DNA from: Leifsonia sp. C5G2
Lineage (GTDB): Bacteria; Actinomycetota; Actinomycetes; Actinomycetales; Microbacteriaceae
Reading direction: 5' to 3'
Length of the DNA stretch: 64,000 nucleotides
Assembly (NCBI RefSeq): GCF_013359685.1
Contig: NZ_JABFMV010000001.1
Coordinates: 376,858 to 440,857, forward strand
A model generated the notes under the pieces. The model was not told the DNA's origin, searched no databases, and saw only the letters and a list, made by a program, of their open reading frames with translations. A program made the position numbers and the translations under genes. Every line of letters starts with the position of its first letter. Positions within the stretch are counted from its first letter, which is position 1. Below, one piece after another: positions 46,363-54,540 of this stretch.

Positions 46363-46836
46363 ATGACCACCGAACGCCGCCTCGCCCGCTCCGGCTTCAC
46401 CCTCACCCGCGACTACCCCGCGCCGCCCGAGCGGGTCTGGGATGCCTTCGCCGTCGAGCAGGAGAAGCTCGCCTGGTGGGGCGCCGGCGACGCCATCGAG
46501 GAGGACCGCGAGTGGGCCTTCGACTTCCGGGTCGGCGGGCGCGACGTGGCTGAGGCGAAGTTCCACAACGGGCCCGTCTCGCGCTACGTCGCGACCTACA
46601 CCGACATCGTGGAGCACGTCCGCATCGTCACGACGTACGACATGTGGCTGGACGGCGAGCACATGTCCACCTCCGTCGCCTCGCTGGAGTTCGAGCCCGT
46701 CGACGGCGGCACACGCTTCACGCACACCGAGCACGGCGTCTTCTTCGACCGGTTCTGGGCCGACGGGGTCGGCCGGGAGCAGGGCACGAAGGGGCTGATC
46801 GAGGCCCTCGGCCGCTACCTCACGCCGGAGCGCTGA
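46363..46836 (+). CDS. SRPBCC (Bet v 1-like/AHSA1) domain protein
   Basis: This 157-residue single START/Bet v1-like domain has FTLTRDYPAPPERVWDAFAV at the start and the typical TRFTHTEHGVFFDR segment. AAAGGGA precedes the ATG. It belongs to the activator-of-Hsp90-ATPase-1-like group that often sits next to ArsR-type regulators. It overlaps the convergent TetR gene by 17 bases. Ligand unknown. Confidence 0.85.
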   Translation: MTTERRLARSGFTLTRDYPAPPERVWDAFAVEQEKLAWWGAGDAIEEDREWAFDFRVGGRDVAEAKFHNGPVSRYVATYTDIVEHVRIVTTYDMWLDGEHMSTSVASLEFEPVDGGTRFTHTEHGVFFDRFWADGVGREQGTKGLIEALGRYLTPER

Positions 46837-47452
46837 CCGTGGCGTCCTTCTGGAGGCCGACGGCGGGCAGCAGGATGTCGTCGAGCACGCTCATGAGGAA
46901 CGCCCGGTCGACCGGCTTGCGCAGCACGAGCACGCGGTAGGAGGCCATCGACGGCGCGAGGAGGGCGAGCTGCTCGATGTCCACGTCGGCCGGGATCTCG
47001 CCGCGGTCGACCGCCCGCTGCAGGAACAGCCGGTTGACGGAGGCCCGCGGCTCGACGATCGCCTCGTTCACCGCGTCCGTGAACTCGGGATTCTGCGCGA
47101 GCATCGAGACGAGGCCCGCCATCACCTGCAGCTTCTTCTCGGCGTCGACGATCGTGTGCGGCTTCATCATCGCGATCAGGTCGCCGCGGAGGGTGCCGGT
47201 GTCGGGCAGCTTCGCCGGGTCGGCATCCATCTTCTTCATGCAGGCGACGGCCTCGATCACGAGGTCGGCCTTCGAGGGCCAGCGCCGGTACACCGTGGCC
47301 TTGCCGGCCTTGGCGCGCGCGGCGACCATGTCCATGGTCATGCGGTCGTAGCCGACCTCGGCGAGCACGTCGAGGGCGGCGTCGAGGATCTCCGGGTCGC
47401 GCGTGTGGTCCCGCTTGCGCCCGAGCCTCGTCGCGGGGGCTGAAGTATCCAT
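46820..47452 (-). CDS. TetR family transcriptional regulator
   Basis: This 210-residue protein has an N-terminal helix-turn-helix (GYDRMTMDMVAARAKAGKATVYRRWPSK) and a C-terminal ligand domain of the TetR_C_16-like group (NPEFTDAVNEAIVEPR). ATG 47452. It is divergent from an MFS transporter gene and is the presumed repressor of that pump. The long internal region has no metal-binding site. Confidence 0.88.
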   Translation of the reverse strand: MDTSAPATRLGRKRDHTRDPEILDAALDVLAEVGYDRMTMDMVAARAKAGKATVYRRWPSKADLVIEAVACMKKMDADPAKLPDTGTLRGDLIAMMKPHTIVDAEKKLQVMAGLVSMLAQNPEFTDAVNEAIVEPRASVNRLFLQRAVDRGEIPADVDIEQLALLAPSMASYRVLVLRKPVDRAFLMSVLDDILLPAVGLQKDATVSAPA

Positions 47453-47510
47453 TGCGGACAGTCTAGATGAATTTCTGAACAAAAGAGATCCGGAACTAGC
47501 GAGTTTCGTA

Positions 47511-47516
47511 TATGCT
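47511..47516 (+). promoter_or_regulatory. -10 element of a leaderless transcript (MFS gene)
   Basis: TATGCT lies exactly seven bases upstream of ATG 47524, where transcription would begin at or next to the start codon. No ribosome-binding sequence is present. A clear -35 is not visible. The HAD gene at 49240 shows the same TATGCT and the same spacing. Confidence 0.5.
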
Positions 47517-47523
47517 GGCCCGC

Positions 47524-49053
47524 ATGTCGCAGACCTCCCCCACCCTCCCGCCGGCCGCACCCGGGCAGCCGGCCGTCTCCACCCGCCGCTGGTGGACGCT
47601 CGTCACCGTCGCGCTTGCGCAGCTGATGGTCGTGCTCGACTCGACCGTCGTGAACATCGCACTGCCCTCCGCGCAGGCCGACCTCGGCTTCAGCAACGCC
47701 GACCGGCAGTGGATCGTGACCGCCTACTCGCTCGCGTTCGGCAGCCTCCTGCTGTTCGGCGGCCGCCTCTCCGACCTCATCGGCCGCAAGCGCGCCTTCA
47801 TCATCGGCCTCATCGGCTTCGCGGGCGCCTCGGCTCTCGGGGGCGCGGCCGGCACCTTCGGGCTGCTGGTCGGCGCGCGGGCGCTGCAGGGTGCCTTCGG
47901 CGCGCTGCTCGCCCCGACCGCCCTCGCGGTGCTGACCACGACCTTCACCGTGCCGAAGGAGCGCGCCCGCGCTTTCGGGATCTTCGGCGCCATCGCCGGG
48001 GCGGGCGGCGCGGTCGGGCTGCTGCTCGGCGGCGTGCTCACCGAGCAGCTGGACTGGCGCTGGAACCTCTACATCAACGTCGTCATCGCGCTCGTCGCGG
48101 TCGCCGGTGCGGTCGTCTTCGTCACCTCCGTTCCCCGCGTCGGCCCGCGGCCGAAGCTCGACGTGCCCGGCACCATCCTGGTCTCGGCCGCGCTGTTCTC
48201 GCTCGTGTACGGCTTCTCCAATGCGGAGTCCGACGGCTGGGACTCGCCCGCCTCGTGGGGCTTCCTCGCCGCCTCGGGGGTCCTCCTGGTCGCCTTCGTG
48301 CTGTGGCAGCGCAAGGCGGAGCACCCGCTGCTGCCGCTCCCGATCGTCCTGCACCGCAACCGGGCGGCGTCGTACAGCGCGATCCTGATCGCGGGAGCCG
48401 GGATGTTCGGCATCTTCCTGTTCGTCACCTACTACCTGCAGGCGACGCTGAAGTTCACGCCCATCCAGACCGGACTCGGCTTCCTTCCGATGATCGCGAT
48501 GCTGGTGCTCGCCGCCCAGCTGTCGACCAACATCTTCGTGCCGCGCTTCGGCCCGAAGGTCATGGTGCCGATCGGCATGACGATCGCCGCGAGCGGCATG
48601 GTCTACCTGACGCACCTCGGCGTGACCGCGAACTACGCGGCCGACCTGCTGCCGCCGCTGATGATCCTCGGCTTCGGCATGGGCTCCACGATGCCGGCGG
48701 CCATCCAGACCGCGACCCTCGGCGTCGACCGCCACTACGCGGGCGTCGCCTCGGCCATGGTCAACACCAGCCAGCAGGTCGGCGGCTCGATCGGCACCGC
48801 GCTGCTCAACACGCTCGCCGCGACCGCGGCCGCCGACTACCTCGCGTCGCACCTCCCGCCGACCCCGGCGGTCGCGGCCGAGGCGGCCGTGCACAGCTAC
48901 GCGACGGCGTACTGGTGGGGAGCGGCGTTCTTCGCCTTCGGCGCCGTGCTGACCGCCTTCCTCTACCGCCGCCGCTCGGCCACCCTCGCGGCCTCGCCCG
49001 CGGGCGGCGCCGACGCGCCGGCCGACACGCCGGAGCCGGTCGTCGCGCACTGA
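47524..49053 (+). CDS. MFS transporter, DHA2 family (14 helices)
   Basis: This 509-residue drug:H+ antiporter has 14 predicted helices and the DHA2 signature: LVTVALAQLMVVLDSTVVNIALP in helix 1, RLSDLIGRKRAFIIGLIGFA, and QQVGGSIGTALLNTLA in helix 11. ATG 47512 (four codons earlier) is possible, but 47524 suits a leaderless mRNA. Divergent from TetR, which likely represses it. Substrate unknown, typically toxic organic compounds. Confidence 0.9.
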   Translation: MSQTSPTLPPAAPGQPAVSTRRWWTLVTVALAQLMVVLDSTVVNIALPSAQADLGFSNADRQWIVTAYSLAFGSLLLFGGRLSDLIGRKRAFIIGLIGFAGASALGGAAGTFGLLVGARALQGAFGALLAPTALAVLTTTFTVPKERARAFGIFGAIAGAGGAVGLLLGGVLTEQLDWRWNLYINVVIALVAVAGAVVFVTSVPRVGPRPKLDVPGTILVSAALFSLVYGFSNAESDGWDSPASWGFLAASGVLLVAFVLWQRKAEHPLLPLPIVLHRNRAASYSAILIAGAGMFGIFLFVTYYLQATLKFTPIQTGLGFLPMIAMLVLAAQLSTNIFVPRFGPKVMVPIGMTIAASGMVYLTHLGVTANYAADLLPPLMILGFGMGSTMPAAIQTATLGVDRHYAGVASAMVNTSQQVGGSIGTALLNTLAATAAADYLASHLPPTPAVAAEAAVHSYATAYWWGAAFFAFGAVLTAFLYRRRSATLAASPAGGADAPADTPEPVVAH

Positions 49054-49069
49054 CCCCAGGTCCGCGCTG

Positions 49070-49116
49070 AGAACGGAGGAGGAATCGGCCGAAGGGCGTG
49101 ATTCCCCCTCCGTTCT
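49070..49116 (+). terminator. hairpin terminator after the DHA2 MFS gene
   Basis: AGAACGGAGGAGGAAT (49070-49085) pairs with ATTCCCCCTCCGTTCT (49101-49116), 16 bases with a single mismatch, and a short T-rich tail (TGTCAT). Confidence 0.7.
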
Positions 49117-49167
49117 TGTCATCCCGGCCATTCACGGCCGACCTCTCCTCCGATTCCGACCGTTAAC

Positions 49168-49232
49168 GTTTCATGAACAGTCGTTTCATGCACGTGATTT
49201 CCATGAACAAATCGTTCACGGGCTCCTATGCT
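49168..49232 (+). promoter_or_regulatory. promoter of the phosphonate-type operon with TTCATG repeats
   Basis: TGAACA (49204-49209) and TATGCT (49227-49232) are separated by 17 bp; GTG 49240 lies seven bases past the -10, fitting a leaderless mRNA. Upstream GTTTCATGAAC (49168), GTTTCATGCAC (49183) and TTTCCATGAAC (49198) repeat every 15 bp and could be sites for the RpiR-type regulator or a phosphate-response regulator. Confidence 0.55.
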
Positions 49233-49239
49233 TCTGGAT

Positions 49240-50004
49240 GTGACCCCCGCCACCGCCGCCCAGAAGCCCGTGCTCGTCCTCGATTTCGACGGGACCGTGT
49301 GCATCGGCGATGCTCCGGTGTGGGCCTACGCCGAGGCCGTGATCGCCGGCATCCTCGACGACGGCGACGCGGAGGGCTCGTCCATCGACGCCGACCTGCG
49401 GGCGCGGCTCGGCGCCTTCCTCGACGGCGAGCCCGGGTCACCCGCATACGCCGACGGCTACGCCGCGGTCGCCGAGCTCGCAGCGGGCCGGGCGGATGCT
49501 GAGCTGCTGCAGCGCGCCTACCAGCGCAGCCGCCGCGAACTGGCCAGCGGCCGGCTGGACGTGAGCGCGCCGGCCGGGCTCGCCGAGTTCCTCGACAGCC
49601 TCGTCGACCGCGTGGAACGCGTCCTCGTCACCAACGCTCCCCTCGCCGGCGTCGCCGAGACGCTCTCGACCCTCGGCCTCGCCGACCACATTGACGCGAT
49701 CCACGCAGAAGCGGCGAAACCGGGAGGCTGGGCCGCCCTGCTGCCCGCCCTCCTGGACGGCCGCGACCCCGCACTGCTGCTCTCCGTCGGCGACATCTGG
49801 GGCAACGACCTCGCCGCCCCGCTGGCCGCCGGTTGCCCGGTCGCCCTCATCGACCGGTTTGGACACCGAGCCGGCCCCGCGCAGCTGACCGCCACGACCT
49901 TCCCCGAGCTCTACCCGGGGATCGAGGACTGGGCAGCGGACCCGCGCGGCTTCGTCGCCGCGCACCTCCTTCCCGCCACGACGGCCGCGGCCTCCCTCGC
50001 TTGA
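49240..50004 (+). CDS. HAD superfamily phosphatase
   Basis: The protein has 254 residues from GTG 49240 (258 from ATG 49228). HAD motif I DFDGTVC begins at Asp15 in the 49240 numbering; motif IV is GDIWGND. Cap region about 20-120. It is the first gene of an operon with a phosphonate-type importer and a metallophosphoesterase, so it probably dephosphorylates the imported compound or an internal product. A phosphonatase (PhnX) is a further possibility but the lysine hallmark cannot be assigned with certainty. Confidence 0.75.
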   Translation: MTPATAAQKPVLVLDFDGTVCIGDAPVWAYAEAVIAGILDDGDAEGSSIDADLRARLGAFLDGEPGSPAYADGYAAVAELAAGRADAELLQRAYQRSRRELASGRLDVSAPAGLAEFLDSLVDRVERVLVTNAPLAGVAETLSTLGLADHIDAIHAEAAKPGGWAALLPALLDGRDPALLLSVGDIWGNDLAAPLAAGCPVALIDRFGHRAGPAQLTATTFPELYPGIEDWAADPRGFVAAHLLPATTAAASLA

Positions 50005-50081
50005 CCGACCGTTCCCCGACCGCACCATCACCGCACCATCCGCTGTTCCACCCTCACGAACCCGCAAAGAATGGGACTGTA

Positions 50082-51101
50082 ATGAAACTGCGCAAGACAA
50101 CCGTGGCCGCCGCATCCGGCCTCGCCATCCTCGCCGCGATCGCCCTGAGCGGCTGCGGTGTCCAGCAGACCGCGGCGGCGGGAGCCTCCTCCACGCCAAC
50201 GGCCTGCACCGGCAGCTCCGACGACAAGGCCGCCGATCCCACCCAGCTGACGCTCGCCCTCGTCCCCTCGGGCGACGCGAAGAAGCTGGTCGAGACGGTC
50301 AAGCCGCTCGAAGAGGCCCTGACCCAGCGACTCGGGATCCCGGTGAAGGGCGTCATCACCCAGGATTACCAGGCCGCCGTCGAGGCGATCGGCAGCAACC
50401 AGGCCCAGATCGGCATGCTCCCGAGCTTGCAGATGAGCCAGGCGTGCGACAAGTACGGCGCCGTTCCGGCCCTCCAGACGCAGCGCAACGGCAAGAGCAG
50501 CTACGCCGCCCAGTTCTTCACGAACAACCCAGACAAGTACTGCTCCGACAAGCCGGTCGCCGGCGCCAACGGGATGCTCTACTGCAACGGCACCGAGAAG
50601 GGCACCGGCCCCGCCGGACTCGACAGCATCGCCAAGGTGAAGGGCGCGACCGTCTCCCTGCTCCAGGCAGCCTCGCCTGCCGGCTACATCTTCCCGGTGG
50701 CGGCGCTCAAGAAGGCGGGCATCGACGCCGACAAGGACATCAAGACGGTCCAGGTGACCGCCAATGACGCGAGCGTGCTCGCGGTCTACAACGGCGACGC
50801 CGAGGTCGGGACCAGCTACTGGGACGCCCGGAGCGTCGTGCAGAAGGACACCCCGGACGTCGGCTCCAAGGTCGTCGTTTTCGCCCTCACCGACGAGATC
50901 CCGAACGACGGTGTCTCGATCACCGGCAAGCTGAGCGGGAAGTGGCAGAAGAAGATCTCTGCGGCGATGAAGGACTACGCGGGCACCCCGGAGGGCGTGA
51001 AGGCGCTCACCGCGATCTACCAGATCACGGGCCTGGTGGATGCCGATCCGAAGAGCCTGACCAAGACGCAGGCCACGGCGGCCACCATCGGCCTCGGCTG
51101 A
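50082..51101 (+). CDS. phosphonate-type ABC substrate-binding lipoprotein (PhnD family)
   Basis: This 339-residue periplasmic-binding-type lipoprotein has a signal ending ALSGC (Cys25) and a PhnD-family mature domain: LALVPSGDAKKL at the start, TQDYQAAVEAIGSNQAQIGMLP and a VTANDASVLAVYNGDAEVG segment. Two disulfide-capable cysteines in the mature part. Imports phosphate-containing small molecules (phosphonate, phosphite or phosphate esters). Followed by PhnC/E/E-type genes. Confidence 0.9.
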   Translation: MKLRKTTVAAASGLAILAAIALSGCGVQQTAAAGASSTPTACTGSSDDKAADPTQLTLALVPSGDAKKLVETVKPLEEALTQRLGIPVKGVITQDYQAAVEAIGSNQAQIGMLPSLQMSQACDKYGAVPALQTQRNGKSSYAAQFFTNNPDKYCSDKPVAGANGMLYCNGTEKGTGPAGLDSIAKVKGATVSLLQAASPAGYIFPVAALKKAGIDADKDIKTVQVTANDASVLAVYNGDAEVGTSYWDARSVVQKDTPDVGSKVVVFALTDEIPNDGVSITGKLSGKWQKKISAAMKDYAGTPEGVKALTAIYQITGLVDADPKSLTKTQATAATIGLG

Positions 51102-51118
51102 CACCGCACCACCCGGCT

Positions 51119-51147
51119 CCCCGGTCTGCCCGCGCGGGCGACCGGGG
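51119..51147 (+). other. hairpin between binding-protein and ATPase genes
   Basis: CCCCGGT (51119-51125) and ACCGGGG (51141-51147), with an inner GCCCGC/GCGGGC pairing, make a long GC stem in the 88-bp gap after the PhnD-type gene. It probably lowers expression of downstream transport genes. Confidence 0.6.
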
Positions 51148-51189
51148 CGCCGGTGCTCCACCTTCCTACCGATCGACAGAGAGGCTTCC

Positions 51190-52002
51190 GTGAGCGCGAC
51201 CATCCCCCCACCGGCGGGCGCCGGTGTGCGGTTCCAGAACGTTGGCGTCACCTACCCCAACGGCTTCACCGGCCTGCGCGACGTGAGCCTCGACATCCCG
51301 GCCGGGGAGATGGCCGCCGTCGTCGGTCTCTCCGGCGCGGGCAAGTCGACGCTGATCCGCGCGATCAACGGGCTCGTGCCGATCACCAGCGGCGAGATCA
51401 CCGTCGGCGACGCGCGCCTGCACGGTCTGCGCGGCAAGCGCCTGCGGGCTCTCCGCAGCGACGTCGGGATGGTGTTCCAGAGCTTCAATCTGGCCAAGCG
51501 CACGACCGTGCTGAACAACGTCCTGATGGGCCGGCTCTACCACACCTCCGCCTGGCGCTCCCTCCTCGGGGCGTGGGAGAAGGATGACGTCGAGCTCGCG
51601 ATGCAGGCGCTCGAGCGCGTGGAGATCGTCTCCAAGGCGTACGCGAACGCGTCGGAGCTCTCCGGCGGTCAGCAGCAGCGCGTCGCGATCGCCCGGACCC
51701 TCGCGCAGCGTCCGCGGGTCATCCTCGCCGACGAGCCCGTCGCCTCCCTCGACCCGCCCACCTCGCACGTCGTGATGCGCGACCTGCAGCGAATCAATCA
51801 AGAGCTCGGCATCACGGTCGTGGTGAACCTGCACTTCCTCGATCTGGCACGCCGCTACGGCGACCGGCTGATCGGCCTTCGCGCGGGCGAGGTCGTCTTC
51901 GACGGCAGCGGCGCCGACGCGGACGAGGCGGTCTTCGAGTCCATCTATGGCCGGTCGCTCACCGCCGACGACGTGCTCGACGCGCCGACGGTGCAGCTGT
52001 GA
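51190..52002 (+). CDS. phosphonate-type ABC transporter ATPase (PhnC family)
   Basis: This 270-residue ATPase has Walker A GLSGAGKST, Q-loop VFQSFNLAKR, signature LSGGQQQR, Walker B VILADEP and the His switch in NLHFLDLARRYGDR. Start GTG 51190. GTGA overlap at 51999-52002 with the first permease. It drives import by the PhnD-type binding protein. Confidence 0.92.
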   Translation: MSATIPPPAGAGVRFQNVGVTYPNGFTGLRDVSLDIPAGEMAAVVGLSGAGKSTLIRAINGLVPITSGEITVGDARLHGLRGKRLRALRSDVGMVFQSFNLAKRTTVLNNVLMGRLYHTSAWRSLLGAWEKDDVELAMQALERVEIVSKAYANASELSGGQQQRVAIARTLAQRPRVILADEPVASLDPPTSHVVMRDLQRINQELGITVVVNLHFLDLARRYGDRLIGLRAGEVVFDGSGADADEAVFESIYGRSLTADDVLDAPTVQL

Positions 52003-52799
52003 CCACCGCGCACGCCGGCGCCGCGCGCCCGGCGAGGCCCCGAAACGGCTGGAAGGCCGTCATCGCCGTCGCCGTGATCGCCGCGATCACGATCTGGTCA
52101 GCGGTCGCGATCCAGGTGGATGTCGGTGCCCTGTTCGCCAACGCGCAGAACGCGTCGAATACGCTCATCCAGCTGTTCCAGCCCGACTACACCTTCTTCC
52201 CGGAGACGCTGCCCGCGCTGCTGCAGACGGTGCAGATGGCGGTCATCGCTACGGCCGTCAGCGTCGTGGTCGCGCTGCCGCTGTCGTTCCTGGCCTCGCG
52301 TGCGACGAACCCGAACGGGTCGGTGCTCGGCGTCGTCCGCCTCGTTATGAACGTGGTCAGGAGCGTCCCCGATCTGCTCTACGCTTCGCTCTTCGTGACG
52401 GTCGTCGGCACCGGAGCGCTGTCCGGCATCCTCGCACTCGTGCTCTTCAACGTGGGCATCCTCGTCAAGCTGGTGTCAGAGGCGCTCGACGGTCTCGACC
52501 GCGGCGGCCAGGAGGCGGCGCTGGCCGCGGGCGCCACCTGGTTCCGCGCCGATCGCGCGGCCATGGTCCCCGAGGTCGCTCCCGCCTATCTCTCCCAGGC
52601 GATCTACGTGCTCGAGCTCAACATCCGCGCCTCCACCGTCATCGGACTCGTCGGCGCCGGTGGCCTCGGCATGCTCATCGACAAGGTGCGCACGTTCTAC
52701 CAGTACCACTACCTGAGCATGATCATCCTCGAGATCCTCGTGGTCGTTGTGCTGCTCGAGCTGCTGAGCTCGTTCACCCGCCGGAGGCTGCTGCGATGA
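51999..52799 (+). CDS. phosphonate-type ABC transporter permease (PhnE family) 1
   Basis: This 266-residue permease has five to six helices and a PhnE-type EAA region, EALDGLDRGGQEAALAAGATW. It overlaps the ATPase by GTGA and the second permease by ATGA (52796-52799). The two permeases form the heterodimeric channel of the importer. Confidence 0.9.
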   Translation: MTTAHAGAARPARPRNGWKAVIAVAVIAAITIWSAVAIQVDVGALFANAQNASNTLIQLFQPDYTFFPETLPALLQTVQMAVIATAVSVVVALPLSFLASRATNPNGSVLGVVRLVMNVVRSVPDLLYASLFVTVVGTGALSGILALVLFNVGILVKLVSEALDGLDRGGQEAALAAGATWFRADRAAMVPEVAPAYLSQAIYVLELNIRASTVIGLVGAGGLGMLIDKVRTFYQYHYLSMIILEILVVVVLLELLSSFTRRRLLR

Positions 52800-53695
52800 C
52801 CGCGACGACGACCCCCGACGCCGTTGGCGCCGCCACCGCGCGGGCGGGCCGCCCGCCACAGGTGCGACCGAAGCGCCCGCTCCGGGTCGCGCGCACGATC
52901 GTCTGGGTCGTGGTCACCGCGATCGTCGTCGCTGCGTTCTGGGGCGTCGACATCTCGTGGGACGCCCTCCTGACGCTGCCGGAACGGCTCGGCCACTACC
53001 TGAGCCTGATGTTCCTCCCGCCGGCATGGTCGAAGCTCCCGGACGCCCTGGCGGCCACCATACTGTCGGTGGCGATGGCGTGGTTCGGCACAGTGCTCGG
53101 CGTGATCGTGTCCTTCCCGCTCAGCCTGCTCGCGACGCGGGGCCTCATGCCGGCCGTGATCCGGTGGCCGCTGCGAGCGCTGTTCGCGGTGCTCCGCGCC
53201 GTACCCGAGGTCGTGATCGCCGTGCTCATGCTGTCGGTGACGGGTCTGACGGCGTACACCGGGGCGCTCGCGATCGCTGTCGGTTCCATCGGCACGCTCG
53301 GCAAATGGGGGTACGAGAGCTTCGAGTCCGTGGACCGCGGACCGGTCGAGTCGGCGACGGCCGCGGGCGCGTCGCGGCTGCAGGTCATGCGTTGGGGCGT
53401 CTGGCCGAGCGCTATGCCGGACGTGCTGGCGTTCTGGCTGTACCGATTCGAGATCAATGTGCGGGCGTCCGCCATCCTGGGCCTCATCGGGGCCGGGGGC
53501 ATCGGCAAGATGCTGATCGACAACATCCAGTTCCGCGTCTGGGATGTGGTGGGGATGCTGATGATCGTGGTCGTCGTCGTCACCATGGTGATCGATCAGC
53601 TCTCCGGGATGGTCCGCCACCGCATCATCGCCGGCCGCTGGGAGCTGCCGCTGGTCACCAGGCTGCGCCGCCGAGCCAGTAGGGTGACCACGTGA
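52796..53695 (+). CDS. phosphonate-type ABC transporter permease (PhnE family) 2
   Basis: This 299-residue permease has EAA-like loop ESFESVDRGPVESATAAGASRLQVM and GLIGAGGIGKML typical of PhnE subunits. A 35-residue hydrophilic N-terminus precedes the first helix. ATG 52796 overlaps the previous gene; the stop overlaps the metallophosphoesterase by GTGA. Confidence 0.9.
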   Translation: MTATTTPDAVGAATARAGRPPQVRPKRPLRVARTIVWVVVTAIVVAAFWGVDISWDALLTLPERLGHYLSLMFLPPAWSKLPDALAATILSVAMAWFGTVLGVIVSFPLSLLATRGLMPAVIRWPLRALFAVLRAVPEVVIAVLMLSVTGLTAYTGALAIAVGSIGTLGKWGYESFESVDRGPVESATAAGASRLQVMRWGVWPSAMPDVLAFWLYRFEINVRASAILGLIGAGGIGKMLIDNIQFRVWDVVGMLMIVVVVVTMVIDQLSGMVRHRIIAGRWELPLVTRLRRRASRVTT

Positions 53696-54540
53696 TCCCC
53701 GAACGTCGACGTGCTGGACTGCGCATCCTGCACCTGAGCGACACGCATCTGTTCGGCGACGGGAGCCTCCATTACGGCCGGGTCGACACCCTCGCCGCAC
53801 TCGACCGCACGCTGGAGCGCGCGGCGACGATCGACGGCGTCGACGTCGTCGCGGTGTCCGGAGACCTCTCCGACGACGGCAGCGCCGAGAGCTACCGCAG
53901 CCTCGCCGCGAGGCTCGCACCGTTCGCCGCGGATCTCGGCGCCGAGCTCGTCTACGCGATGGGCAACCACGACCTCCGTAAAGGGTTCGAAGCGGTGCTG
54001 GGGGCACGCGAAACGGTGACGCAGCGCAACGGCTTCCGTATCGTCACCCTCGACACGTCCGTGCCCGGCGCAGGCTACGGAGCGCTCGACGCCGACCAAC
54101 TCGACGCGCTGGCGGACGTTCTCGCCGCACCGGCGCAGCACGGGACCGTCGTCGTGCTCCACCACCCGCCCGTCCCCGCCGCGAGCGCTCTGCTCGCCGC
54201 GCTCGAACTGACCACCCCGGAAGCCCTGCTCGACGTCTGTACGGCCGGCGACGTGCGCGCCGTGCTGGCCGGCCATTACCATCACGCCCTCGCGACGCAG
54301 GCCCACGGCGTCCCGGTGATCGTTGCGCCCGGCGTCGCGAACAGCTCCGATCCGATGTCGCCGGCCGGCACCGAGAGGGCGACGGTCGGCTCCGGGTTCG
54401 CGGTCGTCGACCTTCCGCTCGAGGGGAGCCCTCGCGCCACCTTCGTGCCCGTTTCCGGCCACGGCGACGGTCAGGAGATCTTCGCGCTCGACGCAGCAGA
54501 GGTCGAGCGTATCGCCGCGGCCGCGGGAGCGCCGTCGTGA
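53692..54540 (+). CDS. calcineurin-like metallophosphoesterase, GpdQ/CpdA type
   Basis: This 282-residue phosphoesterase has the five metal motifs: ILHLSDTHL (Asp17, His19), SGDLSDDG, AMGNHDLR, LHHPP and AGHYHHAL. This matches class III cyclic nucleotide phosphodiesterases and glycerophosphodiesterases. GTG start overlaps permease 2 by GTGA; the end overlaps the RpiR gene by GTGA. In an importer operon it likely hydrolyses an imported phosphodiester, giving a monoester for the HAD phosphatase. Confidence 0.85.
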   Translation: MIPERRRAGLRILHLSDTHLFGDGSLHYGRVDTLAALDRTLERAATIDGVDVVAVSGDLSDDGSAESYRSLAARLAPFAADLGAELVYAMGNHDLRKGFEAVLGARETVTQRNGFRIVTLDTSVPGAGYGALDADQLDALADVLAAPAQHGTVVVLHHPPVPAASALLAALELTTPEALLDVCTAGDVRAVLAGHYHHALATQAHGVPVIVAPGVANSSDPMSPAGTERATVGSGFAVVDLPLEGSPRATFVPVSGHGDGQEIFALDAAEVERIAAAAGAPS

